Both the position numbers and the translations under genes were made by a program. From Megalodesulfovibrio gigas DSM 1382 = ATCC 19364 (GTDB lineage Bacteria > Desulfobacterota > Desulfovibrionia > Desulfovibrionales > Desulfovibrionaceae): DNA of 41,831 nt. Shown one piece after another: positions 1 to 8,818 of the stretch. The notes below the pieces were generated by a model. The model made no database searches and was not told the origin of the DNA. It saw only the letters and a list, made by a program, of their open reading frames with translations. Every line of letters begins with the position of its first letter. The first letter of the stretch is position 1. The DNA lies in NCBI RefSeq assembly GCF_000468495.1, contig NC_022444.1:3591922-3633752 (forward strand), given 5' to 3'.

Positions 1-21
1 CAAAGATAACTTGCTCTAACC
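1..21. repeat. Partial copy of a palindromic terminator repeat (right-hand tail)
   Basis: These 21 bases match 613-633 at 17 of 21 positions, in the same orientation. 613-633 is the right-hand flank of the palindromic terminator at 568-599. The window therefore probably opens inside the tail of another copy, with its hairpin lying to the left of base 1. The match is short, so a chance or functional resemblance is possible. Confidence 0.45.
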
Positions 22-31
22 AGGAGGCGCC

Positions 32-502
32 ATGAAGAAATTCGGCATGCACGCACTACGGTTGATGGCGGTTGCGGCGATGGTGTTGTTGGGCCCGGCG
101 CAGATGCTGGCTGGCAACGCGGATGCGGCGAATCAGGCGAATCGGGCGAATCTGGCGAATGCAGGCGAACGCGCGCCCTCCCTCACGGGCGTGTGGGAGG
201 GGTCCGTGCTGTTTTCCACGGTCCGTGCCGAGCTGGTGCAGGAAACCGCCATGGTCAACGAGCAAGCCTACCCGTTTTCCGGGGTGGTGACCATGCAAAG
301 CGGCTCGGAAAAGGCGGTGTATCACGTGTTTGGGTTTGTGAGCCCGGATACCGTGGCCGGCATGCATCCCCCCAGCGGGGCGCAGTTCCTGGGGTCCCTG
401 TTCTCACCGGATGAACTGCGGGGAATCATCACCCTCAAGTCCGGTCAGCAGATTTCCCTGACGGCCTTCCGCAAGCCCGGCGCGCAGCCTGTTGCGCCGT
501 AG
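32..502 (+). CDS. Small secreted protein of unknown function
   Basis: This is a 156-residue protein that I do not recognise. Residues 1-32 look like a Sec signal peptide: a Lys start, a hydrophobic core, then an Ala-rich cleavage zone. It is followed by an Ala-Asn-rich stretch (about 33-46) encoded by four 9-bp units at 127-162. The rest has alternating hydrophobic and polar residues that suggest a small beta-rich periplasmic domain, with no catalytic motif seen. An AGGAGG ribosome site at 22-27 supports the ATG at 32. It converges on the glycosyltransferase gene, with a shared palindromic terminator between them. The export call is inference from the N-terminus. Confidence 0.7.
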   Translation: MKKFGMHALRLMAVAAMVLLGPAQMLAGNADAANQANRANLANAGERAPSLTGVWEGSVLFSTVRAELVQETAMVNEQAYPFSGVVTMQSGSEKAVYHVFGFVSPDTVAGMHPPSGAQFLGSLFSPDELRGIITLKSGQQISLTAFRKPGAQPVAP

Positions 503-567
503 CGAATGTTGTCTTTGAAAATAGTATTTTGTAATTATAACAAAAGTCTTTGGGGAGGGGGGGGCTA

Positions 568-599
568 GGGGAACCCCTTTCTATAGAAAGGGGTTCCCC
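568..599. terminator. Perfect 32-bp palindrome, bidirectional terminator
   Basis: Bases 568-583 and 584-599 are perfect reverse complements, giving a stem of about 13 bp around a CTATAG loop. It lies between the convergent genes ending at 502 and 628. Outer arms TCTTTG (547-552) and CAAAGA (613-618) extend the symmetry. Runs of C and A/T rather than a long U tract follow the stem. A related hairpin in opposite orientation closes the window at 41791-41829. Confidence 0.75.
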
Positions 600-627
600 C
601 AGGAACTCTTCTCAAAGATAAAACGCT

Positions 628-1398
628 CTAGCCCAGTTTGGCGCGGTCCAGTTCGGCCGGGAACAGGGCGGACTGAATCCACTTGAACTTGGAAAGCCGG
701 AAGAGCAGGCCGGTTTCCAGGCAGCCGAAGCCGTAAATGCAGCTGCGCTTGAAATTGATGGACGAGCTTTCGGGCTCGTAGCGGGTAGGGCAGCTGATTT
801 CCCCCACCTGGGCGCCGGTGTAGAGGATCTGGGCCAGCATCTGGTTGTCGAAGACAAAGTCATCAGAATTGGCGGTCAGGGGCAGCGCTTCCAGCAGCTC
901 GCGGGAAAAGGCGCGGTACCCGGTGTGGTATTCGGAGAGCTTGGCGCCGAGCATCACGTTTTCCGCAAAGGTGAGGAAGCGGTTGGCCACATACTTGTAC
1001 ATGGGCATGCCACCCTTGAGGGAATAGCCGCCGAGGATGCGCGAGCCCAGCACGCAGTGGTACAGCCCGTTGCCGATGAGGGAGGTCATGGCCGGGATGA
1101 GCTTGGGCGTGTACTGGTAGTCCGGGTGAACCATGATGACGATGTCTGCCCCGTGCTCCAGGGCCAGACGGTAGCAGGACTTCTGGTTGCCGCCGTACCC
1201 TTTGTTCTTTTCGTGAACATGCACGTAGGTGGCGGGCAGTTCGCGGGCCACTGCCGCCGTGTCGTCGCGGGAGCAGTCGTCCACCACGATGACCAGATCC
1301 ACCACTTCCTGCTGCATCACTTCTTCATAGGTCTTCACAATGGTCTGCGCCGCGTTGTACGCAGGCATGACCACCACCACTTTCTTGTCCTTGTACAT
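628..1398 (-). CDS. Family 2 glycosyltransferase, polyprenyl-phosphate type
   Basis: This 256-residue GT-A fold glycosyltransferase begins with the typical strand and PAYNAA motif (residues about 7-16), followed by VVDDCSRDDT near residues 38-47, which binds the nucleotide. The metal-site region reads HPDYQY instead of the usual DxD, a form also seen in bacterial dolichol-phosphate-mannose-synthase-like proteins. There is no C-terminal membrane segment, so it is probably cytosolic or peripheral, transferring a sugar from a nucleotide donor to a lipid carrier or glycan. A GAGG precedes the ATG. Upstream in the leader is a 7-bp hairpin (1413-1430). The stop codon falls inside the repeat flank at 613-633. 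The acceptor is unknown. Confidence 0.85.
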   Translation of the reverse strand: MYKDKKVVVVMPAYNAAQTIVKTYEEVMQQEVVDLVIVVDDCSRDDTAAVARELPATYVHVHEKNKGYGGNQKSCYRLALEHGADIVIMVHPDYQYTPKLIPAMTSLIGNGLYHCVLGSRILGGYSLKGGMPMYKYVANRFLTFAENVMLGAKLSEYHTGYRAFSRELLEALPLTANSDDFVFDNQMLAQILYTGAQVGEISCPTRYEPESSSINFKRSCIYGFGCLETGLLFRLSKFKWIQSALFPAELDRAKLG

Positions 1399-1626
1399 GA
1401 GAGCCTCGCGCAGCCTTCCACCGGGAAGGCCCTAGGGGTGTTTTCGAGGGGGTTGCGACGAGCGCACGACCAAAGGCGCGACAATGCCACACGCCAATGG
1501 GCACGCCAACAGCCGGCCATGCAGCGGCCAGCGTACGAATGCCGCACTGCGCACGACAAAACGCTTCCTCGCTGTACACCATGGCAGGGGCGGGGGCAAG
1601 TTGTCTTTCCGGGAGATGTCTGCGGA

Positions 1627-3651
1627 TTACAGCGAGAGCATCACCATCTGTTTCTGGTCCGGATCGTAATACACTTGGCAATGTTGCACGGCATGCGCCA
1701 CACGATGCTGTGTGCCGGCAGCATGAATGACAACCCCGGGCCAGAGGGTTTTGTTGACCTTGAGCCGCGTGGCCAGAAAGGCGGCGCGCTGGGCCTCGCG
1801 TTCCTCAGAAATGGCCCGTTCAATGTCCAGCAGCTCCAGGGCGGCCTTGTTGCGGGTTTGCAGCAGCCTGCCGATGGTCGGCAGCTTTTCGGGCGGGGTG
1901 CGTTTGAGGATGGCCACATCCGAATCCTTGCCCAGGCCGGCGGTGATTTTGCGAATCACGCCCTCCAACTCGCGTTTCCTGGCAAAGCGTTGCTGGTCCC
2001 GCACGGATTCCTTGCCCAGGACGATGACCGTCGCCACCCCAAGCTCCGAGCCCACTTCCTGGGCCATGACGCCCCGGGCTGCATGCACGGTGGAGCCAGC
2101 GATTTTGCCGCGGCCATTCGTCGCCAGCACCCGGCCCTCAGCCTTGACGATGCAGTTGGTCAGCTCGTGCTTGATGGACACATCCCCGCCGGCCTCAATG
2201 GTGGCGTTCATGGCGAACACGGCGGCCACATCGCTTCCGGCCTTGATGAACCCGCCGCACTCCATCAGGATGCCGCCGCGTATCTCCACGGCTCCGCCAG
2301 CGGTGATGCGGGAATTTTCCACCACATGATCCACCAGGATGTTCCCCGGCACCTCGATGGTGAAGCCGGACAGGATGGACCCGCGCACATGCAGGGACCC
2401 CTTCTCCAGGGTAATATTCCCCACGGCGATGTTCACGTCGCCCTGCACCTCATAGACATCCGTGACGGCGATGGCGTTGTGGGCAAACACCACCACCCCG
2501 GTTTCTGTCGCCACAAAGGTGCGGGTTCCCGTCTTGTAGACCACATTTTCCCTGGCTGCCACCAGACAGGGCTGCCCTTCTCTGGCAGGCAGCACGTTGC
2601 CATGCACGTCGCGGCCGACCAGACCCGGCACCGGCGGTTTGATGTGGCCAAGTATGGTGCCCTTTTCCACCGCGCGGATGGCGCCGCGGGCGCGGAAGTC
2701 CATGCGGTCGCCCTCGCTGAGCAGCCCCACCACATGGCGCTTGTCCTCGGCGGTAAATTCGAACGTGCCATCCTGGCCGTGCAACGGAGGCGTGCCTTTG
2801 CACAGCAGCACGTTGTTGATGGCCTGGTCTGTTTCCATCGCCTTGGCCAGGGCGTTTTCGTAGCTGCGGGCTTCCAGGGAGGCCACAATGCCCAGGGCGG
2901 CCAGGGCCTGCTGCATGCGTTCGCGGGTGAGGATGTTGCCGGCGTTATCGCGATGATGCACGGTGCCGGTCACCCGCATGGCATCCGGAGAGACCTTGAT
3001 CCAGTCCTTGACGTAAATCGTCTGGCCCTGCAGCTCCACCTGCCCGAAAACTTCCGTGCGGATGCTGAAGGTACGCTGGTCGATGCGACAATTGCACCCG
3101 GCGGGAAAATCAATGGGCTTGCCGCTGCCCTCATACGTTGGCGGCAGGGACTTGCCGGTGACGCTTACGCCGTTCTTGGAGGGGGCCGCCTGGACAATTA
3201 AGCCAATTTCTTCATTGGGGATGACCGGATAGCGCCAGTCTCCCACCGGGATGATGGTTGCATCCCTGGCGTCTTCGGGTTCGCGTCCCCTGACGAGCAC
3301 AGTGCCAGCGATGTCTTCGCCCGCCCGCACCGCTTCGACGCATCGGTTGATGACGCTTGGCGGCGGTGGCATGCGGATGCCGGCGCGGGTGAGCAGCTTC
3401 ACGAGAGAGGTGGCGCTGAGGGGCGCACCGTCGCCGAATGGGGGCGTATATGCGCCGGCCGTGGCCTGCATCTCGTCTTCGCTGATGATGATTTCCACGG
3501 CGGCATCGCCATGGATCTGGCAGGCGACGTACTGGCGAGGAGCTTGCAAGGTAAGGGAGAGATACTGAGCAGGGGCGTCGAACGTCTGACACGCCTGTTG
3601 CATGGCTTCAGATTCGCTGGCGGCTTCAATGGTAATGCATCGCTGGGACAT
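1627..3651 (-). CDS. FapA/DUF342-family protein with Jag-N-like N-terminus
   Basis: The 674-residue product has an N-terminal stretch (about 1-60) resembling the Jag-N module found before many FapA domains. It is followed by a long Gly/Val-rich beta-repeat region (about 200-560) typical of the FapA family, and a charged helical segment near 560-620. Family members are linked to flagellar assembly and polar growth; the biochemical role is not settled. The frame stays open upstream to 4161, but the start at 3651 is preferred. GAGGG sits 5 bases before this ATG, the Jag-like domain begins right there, and the longer form would overlap the divergent gene at 3956. It is transcribed toward the glycosyltransferase, 228 bp away. 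Confidence 0.8.
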   Translation of the reverse strand: MSQRCITIEAASESEAMQQACQTFDAPAQYLSLTLQAPRQYVACQIHGDAAVEIIISEDEMQATAGAYTPPFGDGAPLSATSLVKLLTRAGIRMPPPPSVINRCVEAVRAGEDIAGTVLVRGREPEDARDATIIPVGDWRYPVIPNEEIGLIVQAAPSKNGVSVTGKSLPPTYEGSGKPIDFPAGCNCRIDQRTFSIRTEVFGQVELQGQTIYVKDWIKVSPDAMRVTGTVHHRDNAGNILTRERMQQALAALGIVASLEARSYENALAKAMETDQAINNVLLCKGTPPLHGQDGTFEFTAEDKRHVVGLLSEGDRMDFRARGAIRAVEKGTILGHIKPPVPGLVGRDVHGNVLPAREGQPCLVAARENVVYKTGTRTFVATETGVVVFAHNAIAVTDVYEVQGDVNIAVGNITLEKGSLHVRGSILSGFTIEVPGNILVDHVVENSRITAGGAVEIRGGILMECGGFIKAGSDVAAVFAMNATIEAGGDVSIKHELTNCIVKAEGRVLATNGRGKIAGSTVHAARGVMAQEVGSELGVATVIVLGKESVRDQQRFARKRELEGVIRKITAGLGKDSDVAILKRTPPEKLPTIGRLLQTRNKAALELLDIERAISEEREAQRAAFLATRLKVNKTLWPGVVIHAAGTQHRVAHAVQHCQVYYDPDQKQMVMLSL

Positions 3652-3955
3652 GCAGCCCTCAAAGCGGGATTCGCCGGCGTCGATATTGACACATGGCGGC
3701 GCAATGCGCGCTGCCTTCCCCCCCGGCGTCTTGTACTGGCGGACAAAAACCTGTGTGTATTCTTCGATGGTTAGTATACCAAAGCCTGGAACTCTGCAAG
3801 CCTTGGCGGCAACTTGGGATGAAGTAAAACAATTGGCGCGGGTTGCATGGGGTTGCATACAGGCGCTTCGCCGTTCTATAGATGGCCGCGGGAGGCTGCA
3901 CCGACGCCTCCCGGCATTCCAGTGACCCTCAATTATCTTCCGCAAGGAGCCCCCC
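3652..3955. other. Divergent intergenic region with hairpin and possible promoter
   Basis: About 304 bp separate the leftward fapA-like gene from the rightward gene at 3956. An 8-bp stem (3889-3896 with 3906-3913, 9-base loop) lies in the leader of the rightward gene. On the minus strand, TTGCAG (3799-3794) and TATACT (3778-3773) could be a weak promoter for the fapA-like gene, but the spacer is only 15 bp. No open frame here looks coding. Confidence 0.35.
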
Positions 3956-4465
3956 ATGGAAAGCGCCGCCGAAAAAGTGGTTCCCCTCAAGCCCGAGCAC
4001 GACCCCCACGAAGAACGTCTGCGTGCCGCAGAGGCCGTGCACGAAGACGTCGCCAGCGAGGAAGACGTGGCGGAGGAGCCCCTCCAGCCCGCGCCCCAGA
4101 AGACGCAGAGCGACATGGGCCGCATGGCGTTGCTTATTTCCTTGACGCTGGTGCTCATCATGGCGGTGAGCTACTTTTTCCTCGCGCGTGACATCAAAGG
4201 CCTGACCAACGAGGTCCAGGCCCTGAACGCAGTGCGGTCCCAGGTGTCCGAGCTGGATGCCAAGATGGGCAGCGTGGAGCTGCGCATGTCGGCGCTGGAA
4301 TCCTTGCCGGCCCGCACCCGCCGTCTGGTGGTTCGCGCCATGATCCAGGAAATGGCCAGCAAGGCCGACTTCCTGGCCAAGGACGTGGATAGCGAGGCCG
4401 AAGCCGCCAAGCTCCAGGAAGCCATCACGCTGCTCAGGCAGGTGGAACAAGGCATGGCGCAGTAG
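3956..4465 (+). CDS. Single-pass membrane protein with coiled-coil domain
   Basis: I do not recognise this 169-residue protein. An acidic, charged N-terminal segment (1-58) is followed by one clear membrane helix (about 60-78, rich in Leu, Ile, Val and Met). After that comes a helical, heptad-like region (about 82-168). The arrangement suggests a cytoplasmic N-terminus and a periplasmic coiled coil. An AAGGAG site precedes the ATG. It ends 2 bases before the TPR-SPOR gene, so the two are almost certainly co-transcribed and may act together at the envelope. That functional link is inference. Confidence 0.75.
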   Translation: MESAAEKVVPLKPEHDPHEERLRAAEAVHEDVASEEDVAEEPLQPAPQKTQSDMGRMALLISLTLVLIMAVSYFFLARDIKGLTNEVQALNAVRSQVSELDAKMGSVELRMSALESLPARTRRLVVRAMIQEMASKADFLAKDVDSEAEAAKLQEAITLLRQVEQGMAQ

Positions 4466-4467
4466 GG

Positions 4468-6243
4468 ATGTACATCACAGGCACGCGCATGGTCAGGGCT
4501 GTGCTGACAATGGCCGGGCTGTCCTCCGGGCGGCCCGGTCGGCCTGTGCTGGCGGCGGTGGTCGTCCTGGCGTGCTGCGTCGTCCTGGTTGCGGCCTCGT
4601 GCAAGACCGCCTCCAAACAGCAGATGTCGCAGGGGCTTGCGCCTCCTCCGTCCACCACCGACGCCGAGCGTCTGGGCGACCAGTACATGGCCAACAACAT
4701 GGCCCAGGCCGCCATTCCTCAGTTTGAGCAGGCCCTTGCCGCCGGGGCTTCCAAGGCCTCCGTGGCCTGGCGCATCGGCAACGCCTATTTTTCCCTGAAA
4801 AAGTGGCCCGAGGCGCTGGAAGCCTTCCGGCAGGCCATCGCGGCCGATCCGCGTCTGGCGGTGGCCTACGAAGGCGCCGGGTATGCCTCCTTCGAACTGG
4901 GGCGCTTTGAAGAGGCGGTGATGTTTTTTGAGCAGGCAACGGAGCTGGCTCCCGCGCACTGGGTGCCGCATGCGTTTCTGGCCGTGCTCTATCGGCTGGA
5001 CGGCAACCGCGACCAGGCCATGGCGGAGAAAGAAACAACCCTGACCCTGGCAGGCGAAGCCAACAAACTCATGGCGTCGGACACCATCCGCCGCGCCTTG
5101 AACCGGGCCCTGGCGCTTCGGGACAAGGCGGCCCTGCCGCCGCCTGAAGACGCTGCCGTCCAGGATCTGGCCCTGCTGGAAGCGCCGGACAGACCGCGGA
5201 CGCAGACCGCAGGCCGCGACCAGCCGGCCGCTTCTGGCGCGTCTGCCGTGCCGGATGACATTCTGGACCCCCTGTCGCCGGATATGGATATCCTGGGTCT
5301 GGGTGATCAGTCTGGCGGTCAATCTGACGATCGGCCCGGCCGCACGCAGACCCGCCGGCAGGAGCGCGGGAGGGATTCGGGCGGAGAAACGCCCTCGTCG
5401 ATCACGGGACAGGCCGGCGCCAGGGACGCGTTGCCCCCGGCGGCCGTCTCGGCCAATGCCACGCCACCACACGACATCGCGCCGCCATCGACGGCCAGGA
5501 ACACTGCTGACGACACGCGCGCCAAGGAATTTTCGGCCAACGCGACCAACGCCACGGCCGCGAGGCAAGACGCCAACGCCACGGCCGCGAGGCAGGACGC
5601 CAACGCCACGGCCGCGAGGCAGGACGCCAACGCCACTCCGGCTGATGTGCAGTATGTGATTTCCACACCGCTGTTGTCGCCCGGGGCGGCCAAGGCTCAG
5701 GCGGCCAAGGCTCAGGCTGAAGCAAAGCAGGCCGAAGCAAGGCAAGCCGAAGCAAGGCAGGCCGAAGTGAAGCAGGCTGAAGCAAAGCTGCCGGGCAAGG
5801 AATCTGACCCGGGCAATAGGACCGCCGTAACGGCTCCGACAGCCGCCGAGGGGCCGGCCAGACAGGACAGCGCCCCTGCCTTCGAGGCCCGCAACGCCTC
5901 CGCGTCTGCCGAGAGTGTTGCGTCTTCCAACGGCACCAGCCGTCGCACCGGCTCCCTGCCGGCCCAGCCTGGCCCAGGCGAGCCCTTTGTGTATTCCCTG
6001 CTGGAGAGTTCCTGGAAGTCCAGGGATCGAGCCGTGGAGCGCGCCAATTATCTGCGGCTGCGCGGGGTGCGCGCCCAGCTCATGGAGGCGGATCTGGGTC
6101 CCAAGGGCCTGCACTATCGGGTGATGATCGGCAGCCGGCAGCAGAAGGGCGCCATCGAAGCCATCAAGAAAGAGCTGGACGCACGGTTCGGGCTGCACGG
6201 GCTGGTGATTCTGCGCATCCGGCCGGGCAGCCTGGAGGAGTAA
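4468..6243 (+). CDS. TPR and SPOR domain lipoprotein with repetitive linker
   Basis: The 591-residue protein starts with a hydrophobic signal segment ending in VAASC (Cys near residue 46), a possible lipobox. Three to four TPR-like helical repeats follow (about 65-195), rich in the usual Ala/Gly/Pro spacing. A low-complexity Ala/Gln/Lys/Pro-rich linker spans about 240-500, including three 9-residue and seven 5-residue repeats. The C-terminal 85 residues resemble a SPOR domain, which in known members binds denuded peptidoglycan at division sites. ATG codons at 4468 and 4489 are both possible starts; neither has a strong ribosome site. It is likely an envelope or cell-division accessory protein. 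Confidence 0.75.
   Translation: MYITGTRMVRAVLTMAGLSSGRPGRPVLAAVVVLACCVVLVAASCKTASKQQMSQGLAPPPSTTDAERLGDQYMANNMAQAAIPQFEQALAAGASKASVAWRIGNAYFSLKKWPEALEAFRQAIAADPRLAVAYEGAGYASFELGRFEEAVMFFEQATELAPAHWVPHAFLAVLYRLDGNRDQAMAEKETTLTLAGEANKLMASDTIRRALNRALALRDKAALPPPEDAAVQDLALLEAPDRPRTQTAGRDQPAASGASAVPDDILDPLSPDMDILGLGDQSGGQSDDRPGRTQTRRQERGRDSGGETPSSITGQAGARDALPPAAVSANATPPHDIAPPSTARNTADDTRAKEFSANATNATAARQDANATAARQDANATAARQDANATPADVQYVISTPLLSPGAAKAQAAKAQAEAKQAEARQAEARQAEVKQAEAKLPGKESDPGNRTAVTAPTAAEGPARQDSAPAFEARNASASAESVASSNGTSRRTGSLPAQPGPGEPFVYSLLESSWKSRDRAVERANYLRLRGVRAQLMEADLGPKGLHYRVMIGSRQQKGAIEAIKKELDARFGLHGLVILRIRPGSLEE
5548..5637 (+). repeat. 27-bp in-frame tandem repeat, three copies plus a partial
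   Basis: Units begin at 5548, 5575 and 5602 and differ by one A/G change (first copy against the other two). A 9-base partial follows. Each unit encodes nine residues of the pattern NATAARQDA in the linker of the TPR-SPOR protein. Confidence 0.9.
5686..5790 (+). repeat. 15-bp in-frame degenerate tandem repeat, seven copies
   Basis: Seven consecutive 15-base units encode the pentapeptides AAKAQ (twice), AEAKQ, AEARQ (twice), AEVKQ and AEAKL. They form an Ala/Gln/Lys-rich, probably helical stretch of the TPR-SPOR protein linker. Confidence 0.85.
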
Positions 6244-6255
6244 TCGGCAGGACGA

Positions 6256-7113
6256 TCAGGACGGCTGGGCGCAGACGGTCGGGCTGGCCATGTGCGGCGC
6301 CATGCTGGTGATCACGCGGGCCAGATCCCGGGAGGTTGCCTCGGCCACGGCGATGATGTCTTCCAGGCAGGCGGGGGCCATGTTGCCGGGCAGGTTTTTG
6401 TTGGTCAGGACGCTCAAGGCGCACAGTTCGATGCCGAGGTGCCGGGCGGCAATGGCTTCCAGCACGGTGGACATGCCGATGGCATCGGCCCCCAGACGTT
6501 TGTACATCCTGGTTTCGGCAGGCGTTTCCAGTTGCGGCCCCTGCACGCCGATGTACACGCCGTGGCGCAGGCGCATGCCGCAGCGGCAGCCGGCCTCCAG
6601 CGCCATGGTCTGCAGGGCCGGGGAGTAGACGGCGCTCATGTCCGGAAACCGGTCGCCCCAGGCGGCCACGTTGGGGCCGGTCAGGGGGGAGACGCCAGTC
6701 ATGTTGATGTGGTCGGCCACCACCATGATGTCGCCTGCGTCCCAGGCATGGTGCAGACTGCCGGCGGCGTTGGTCAGCAACAGCCTGCGGACGCCCAGCC
6801 CGTGGAGCAGCCGGATGGGCATGACCACGTCCCCCGGGGAATGCCCCTCATACAGGTGGACACGCCCGCACTGCAGCCACACGGGAACGCCCTGCACTGC
6901 GGCCAGGGCCAGGCACCCCTGGTGCGAGGCCACAGTGGCGGCGGGGAAGCCGGGGATTTCTCCAAAAGAGATGCTTTTTTGGATGGTTATGTCGGGCATG
7001 GCGTTGGAGAGGCCGGTTCCCAGCACAATGGCCCACTGGGGAGACGGAACGCCAGGCGGCAGCGTGTCCCGAACATAATCCAGGGCTAGCTTTACTTTTT
7101 TCTGATTTTGCAT
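6256..7113 (-). CDS. punA: Purine nucleoside phosphorylase, trimeric class
   Basis: This 285-residue enzyme cleaves purine (deoxy)nucleosides with phosphate to give the base and pentose-1-phosphate, in the cytosol. Family signatures are present in order: VLGTGLS (usual GSGLG) near residue 30, the phosphate-site SHQG and GRVHLYEG motifs, TNAAGSL near 115, GPQLETPAE, GADAIGMST and finally LTNKN for base recognition. The length fits the family. The ATG at 7113 is chosen because the conserved fold starts shortly after it; the ribosome site is weak (GGAA). It converges on the TPR-SPOR gene with 12 bp between stops and diverges from motA. It pairs functionally with hpt (32051) for purine salvage. 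Confidence 0.9.
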   Translation of the reverse strand: MQNQKKVKLALDYVRDTLPPGVPSPQWAIVLGTGLSNAMPDITIQKSISFGEIPGFPAATVASHQGCLALAAVQGVPVWLQCGRVHLYEGHSPGDVVMPIRLLHGLGVRRLLLTNAAGSLHHAWDAGDIMVVADHINMTGVSPLTGPNVAAWGDRFPDMSAVYSPALQTMALEAGCRCGMRLRHGVYIGVQGPQLETPAETRMYKRLGADAIGMSTVLEAIAARHLGIELCALSVLTNKNLPGNMAPACLEDIIAVAEATSRDLARVITSMAPHMASPTVCAQPS

Positions 7114-7225
7114 AGGATTGTTCCGGTTGGGAGGGCGCGTGGGCGTGCGCCGTGCAGCACCGCGCCTGAACAGTTGAGGGCCAAGAAACATGTACCTTCT
7201 GACTGCTGGAGCATAGACCCCTCCC

Positions 7226-7981
7226 ATGGATTTTGCAACGCTCTTCGGCATCATCGTTGGGTTTGTCCTGGTGGTTGCGGCCATCCTGATGGGCGGCCCT
7301 ATTTCCATCTTCCTGGACGCCCCCTCGGCCATGATCGTGTTCGGGGGGACTTTTGCCGCAACCCTGGTAACCTTCCCCCTGGAAGAGGTGGCCAGCGCCT
7401 TTTCCGGCGGCATGCGGGTGTTCATGGCCCGCAGGGTGAAGCCGCAGGAAGTGGTGAGCACCATGGTGCGCATTGCGGAAATCAGCCGCCGTGAAGGCCT
7501 GGTGGCGCTGGAACGCATCAAGACGGAAAACGCCATCCTCAAGAAGGCCTGCCAGCTCATCGCCGACAACGCAGATCCCATGCTCATCCGGGATACGGTG
7601 ATGATCGAAATCGCCACCATGAAGCGCCGGCACAACATCTCCATTTCCGTCTTCAAGCGGCTGGGGGCGTACTCGCCGGCTTTCGGGATGATCGGCACGC
7701 TCATCGGCCTGGTGCAGATGCTCACCAATCTGAACGACCCCAAATCCATCGGCCCGGCCATGGCCCTGGCCATCCTGACCACGTTTTACGGCTCCTTCAT
7801 GGCCAACCTCATCTTCATCCCCATGGCCGGCAAGCTCAAGGCGCGGACGCTGCAGGAAGAAGTGCAGTTGAACATCATCTTCGAGGGCGCCAAATCCATT
7901 CTGGAAAACAACAACCCCAGACTGGTGTACGAAAAGCTCTCCTCCTTTATTCCGCCGGCGGAGCGTGTTGATGGACGATGA
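7226..7981 (+). CDS. motA: Flagellar motor stator protein MotA
   Basis: The 251-residue inner-membrane protein matches MotA in length and plan. It has two N-terminal membrane helices (about 5-24 and 33-50) separated by a Gly/Pro loop. A charged cytoplasmic domain carrying the rotor-contact region (about 70-155) comes next. Two more helices (about 156-176 and 184-205) include GMIGTLIGLVQML with its conserved Gly and Leu. It forms the proton (or sodium) channel with MotB. The ATG at 7226 is directly followed by the first helix; the best ribosome-site candidate, GGAG near 7212, is somewhat far away. The gene overlaps motB by 11 bp, indicating translational coupling. Confidence 0.93.
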   Translation: MDFATLFGIIVGFVLVVAAILMGGPISIFLDAPSAMIVFGGTFAATLVTFPLEEVASAFSGGMRVFMARRVKPQEVVSTMVRIAEISRREGLVALERIKTENAILKKACQLIADNADPMLIRDTVMIEIATMKRRHNISISVFKRLGAYSPAFGMIGTLIGLVQMLTNLNDPKSIGPAMALAILTTFYGSFMANLIFIPMAGKLKARTLQEEVQLNIIFEGAKSILENNNPRLVYEKLSSFIPPAERVDGR

Positions 7982-8708
7982 ACACAACTCCCTTTCCGTA
8001 GACATTGACGAGGACGACGGCGATCTGAACGAATGGATCGTCACGTACTCGGATATCGTCACCTTGCTGTTCGCCTTTTTCGTGCTGCTGTTTTCCATGT
8101 CGTCCCTGGACACGCGCCGGTTCACGGATTCCTTTACCGCCGTGCGCCGCGCCCTGGGCACGGATGCCAAGAGCATGCAGGTCTCCAAGTTGCAGAACGA
8201 TGAAGGCGCCATCCTGGAGACGGTGTTGCTGCAAAAGCAGATCATGGCCCAGCAGCGGCAGGTGTATTCGGAAATCCGCACCTTCCTGAACCGCAAGGGC
8301 GTGGAGGGCGTGGTGAGCGCCGTGTTTGACGAAGGGATCATCACCATGCGGGTGCCATCGGATATGCTGTTCGCCTCCGGCTCCGTGGAGTTGAGCCCGG
8401 AGGGCAGGCAGGCGATTGCCGGCCTGCGCGATGTGTTCATCCAGCATGTGGATCAGATCATCAACATCAAGGGGTTCACGGACGACGTGCCCCCTGCGCC
8501 GGGCGGCCGGTTTCAGGACAACTGGGAAATTTCCTCCATGCGGGCGGTCAATGTGTTGCGGCTGTTGCTGGAAGAAGGCGTGGAGCCCAAGCGCATGACG
8601 GCCACCGGGCTGGCCGATCTGGACCCCATCGTGCCCAATTCCAATGACGACGGCCGGGCCAAGAACCGGCGCGTGGAGTTTGTGCTGCAACGGCAGGTGG
8701 GCAAGTAG
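7971..8708 (+). CDS. motB: Flagellar motor stator protein MotB
   Basis: The 245-residue product has an acidic N-terminus, then a single membrane helix (about 26-45) with the essential ion-binding Asp28 in the YSDIVTLL motif. Its C-terminal OmpA-like domain (about 110-240) ends with the peptidoglycan-binding NRRVEF signature. It anchors the stator to the cell wall. An in-frame GTG at 7965 is a possible alternative, but the ATG at 7971 is better spaced from GGAG near 7959. It lies at the end of motA and is followed 110 bp later by a PilZ-domain gene. Confidence 0.93.
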   Translation: MDDEHNSLSVDIDEDDGDLNEWIVTYSDIVTLLFAFFVLLFSMSSLDTRRFTDSFTAVRRALGTDAKSMQVSKLQNDEGAILETVLLQKQIMAQQRQVYSEIRTFLNRKGVEGVVSAVFDEGIITMRVPSDMLFASGSVELSPEGRQAIAGLRDVFIQHVDQIINIKGFTDDVPPAPGGRFQDNWEISSMRAVNVLRLLLEEGVEPKRMTATGLADLDPIVPNSNDDGRAKNRRVEFVLQRQVGK

Positions 8709-8818
8709 GGCTGTCTTGGCCCTTGCCTGCCGGGACCCTTTGAGGTATCTGCAGCCAACCGCCGGGGCCATGCGCGGCATGCAACCTGGAACATCCTGAA
8801 CAAGAGGGTGGGGCGGGC

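Noticed and set aside
925-3201. Long open frame on the plus strand (about 758 codons)
   Set aside because: It is antisense to the glycosyltransferase and FapA-family genes and rich in His and Gly, with no family motifs; a shadow frame.
3652-4161. N-terminal extension of the FapA-family protein
   Set aside because: The frame is open but overlaps the divergent gene at 3956. The Jag-like domain and a good ribosome site both begin at 3651.
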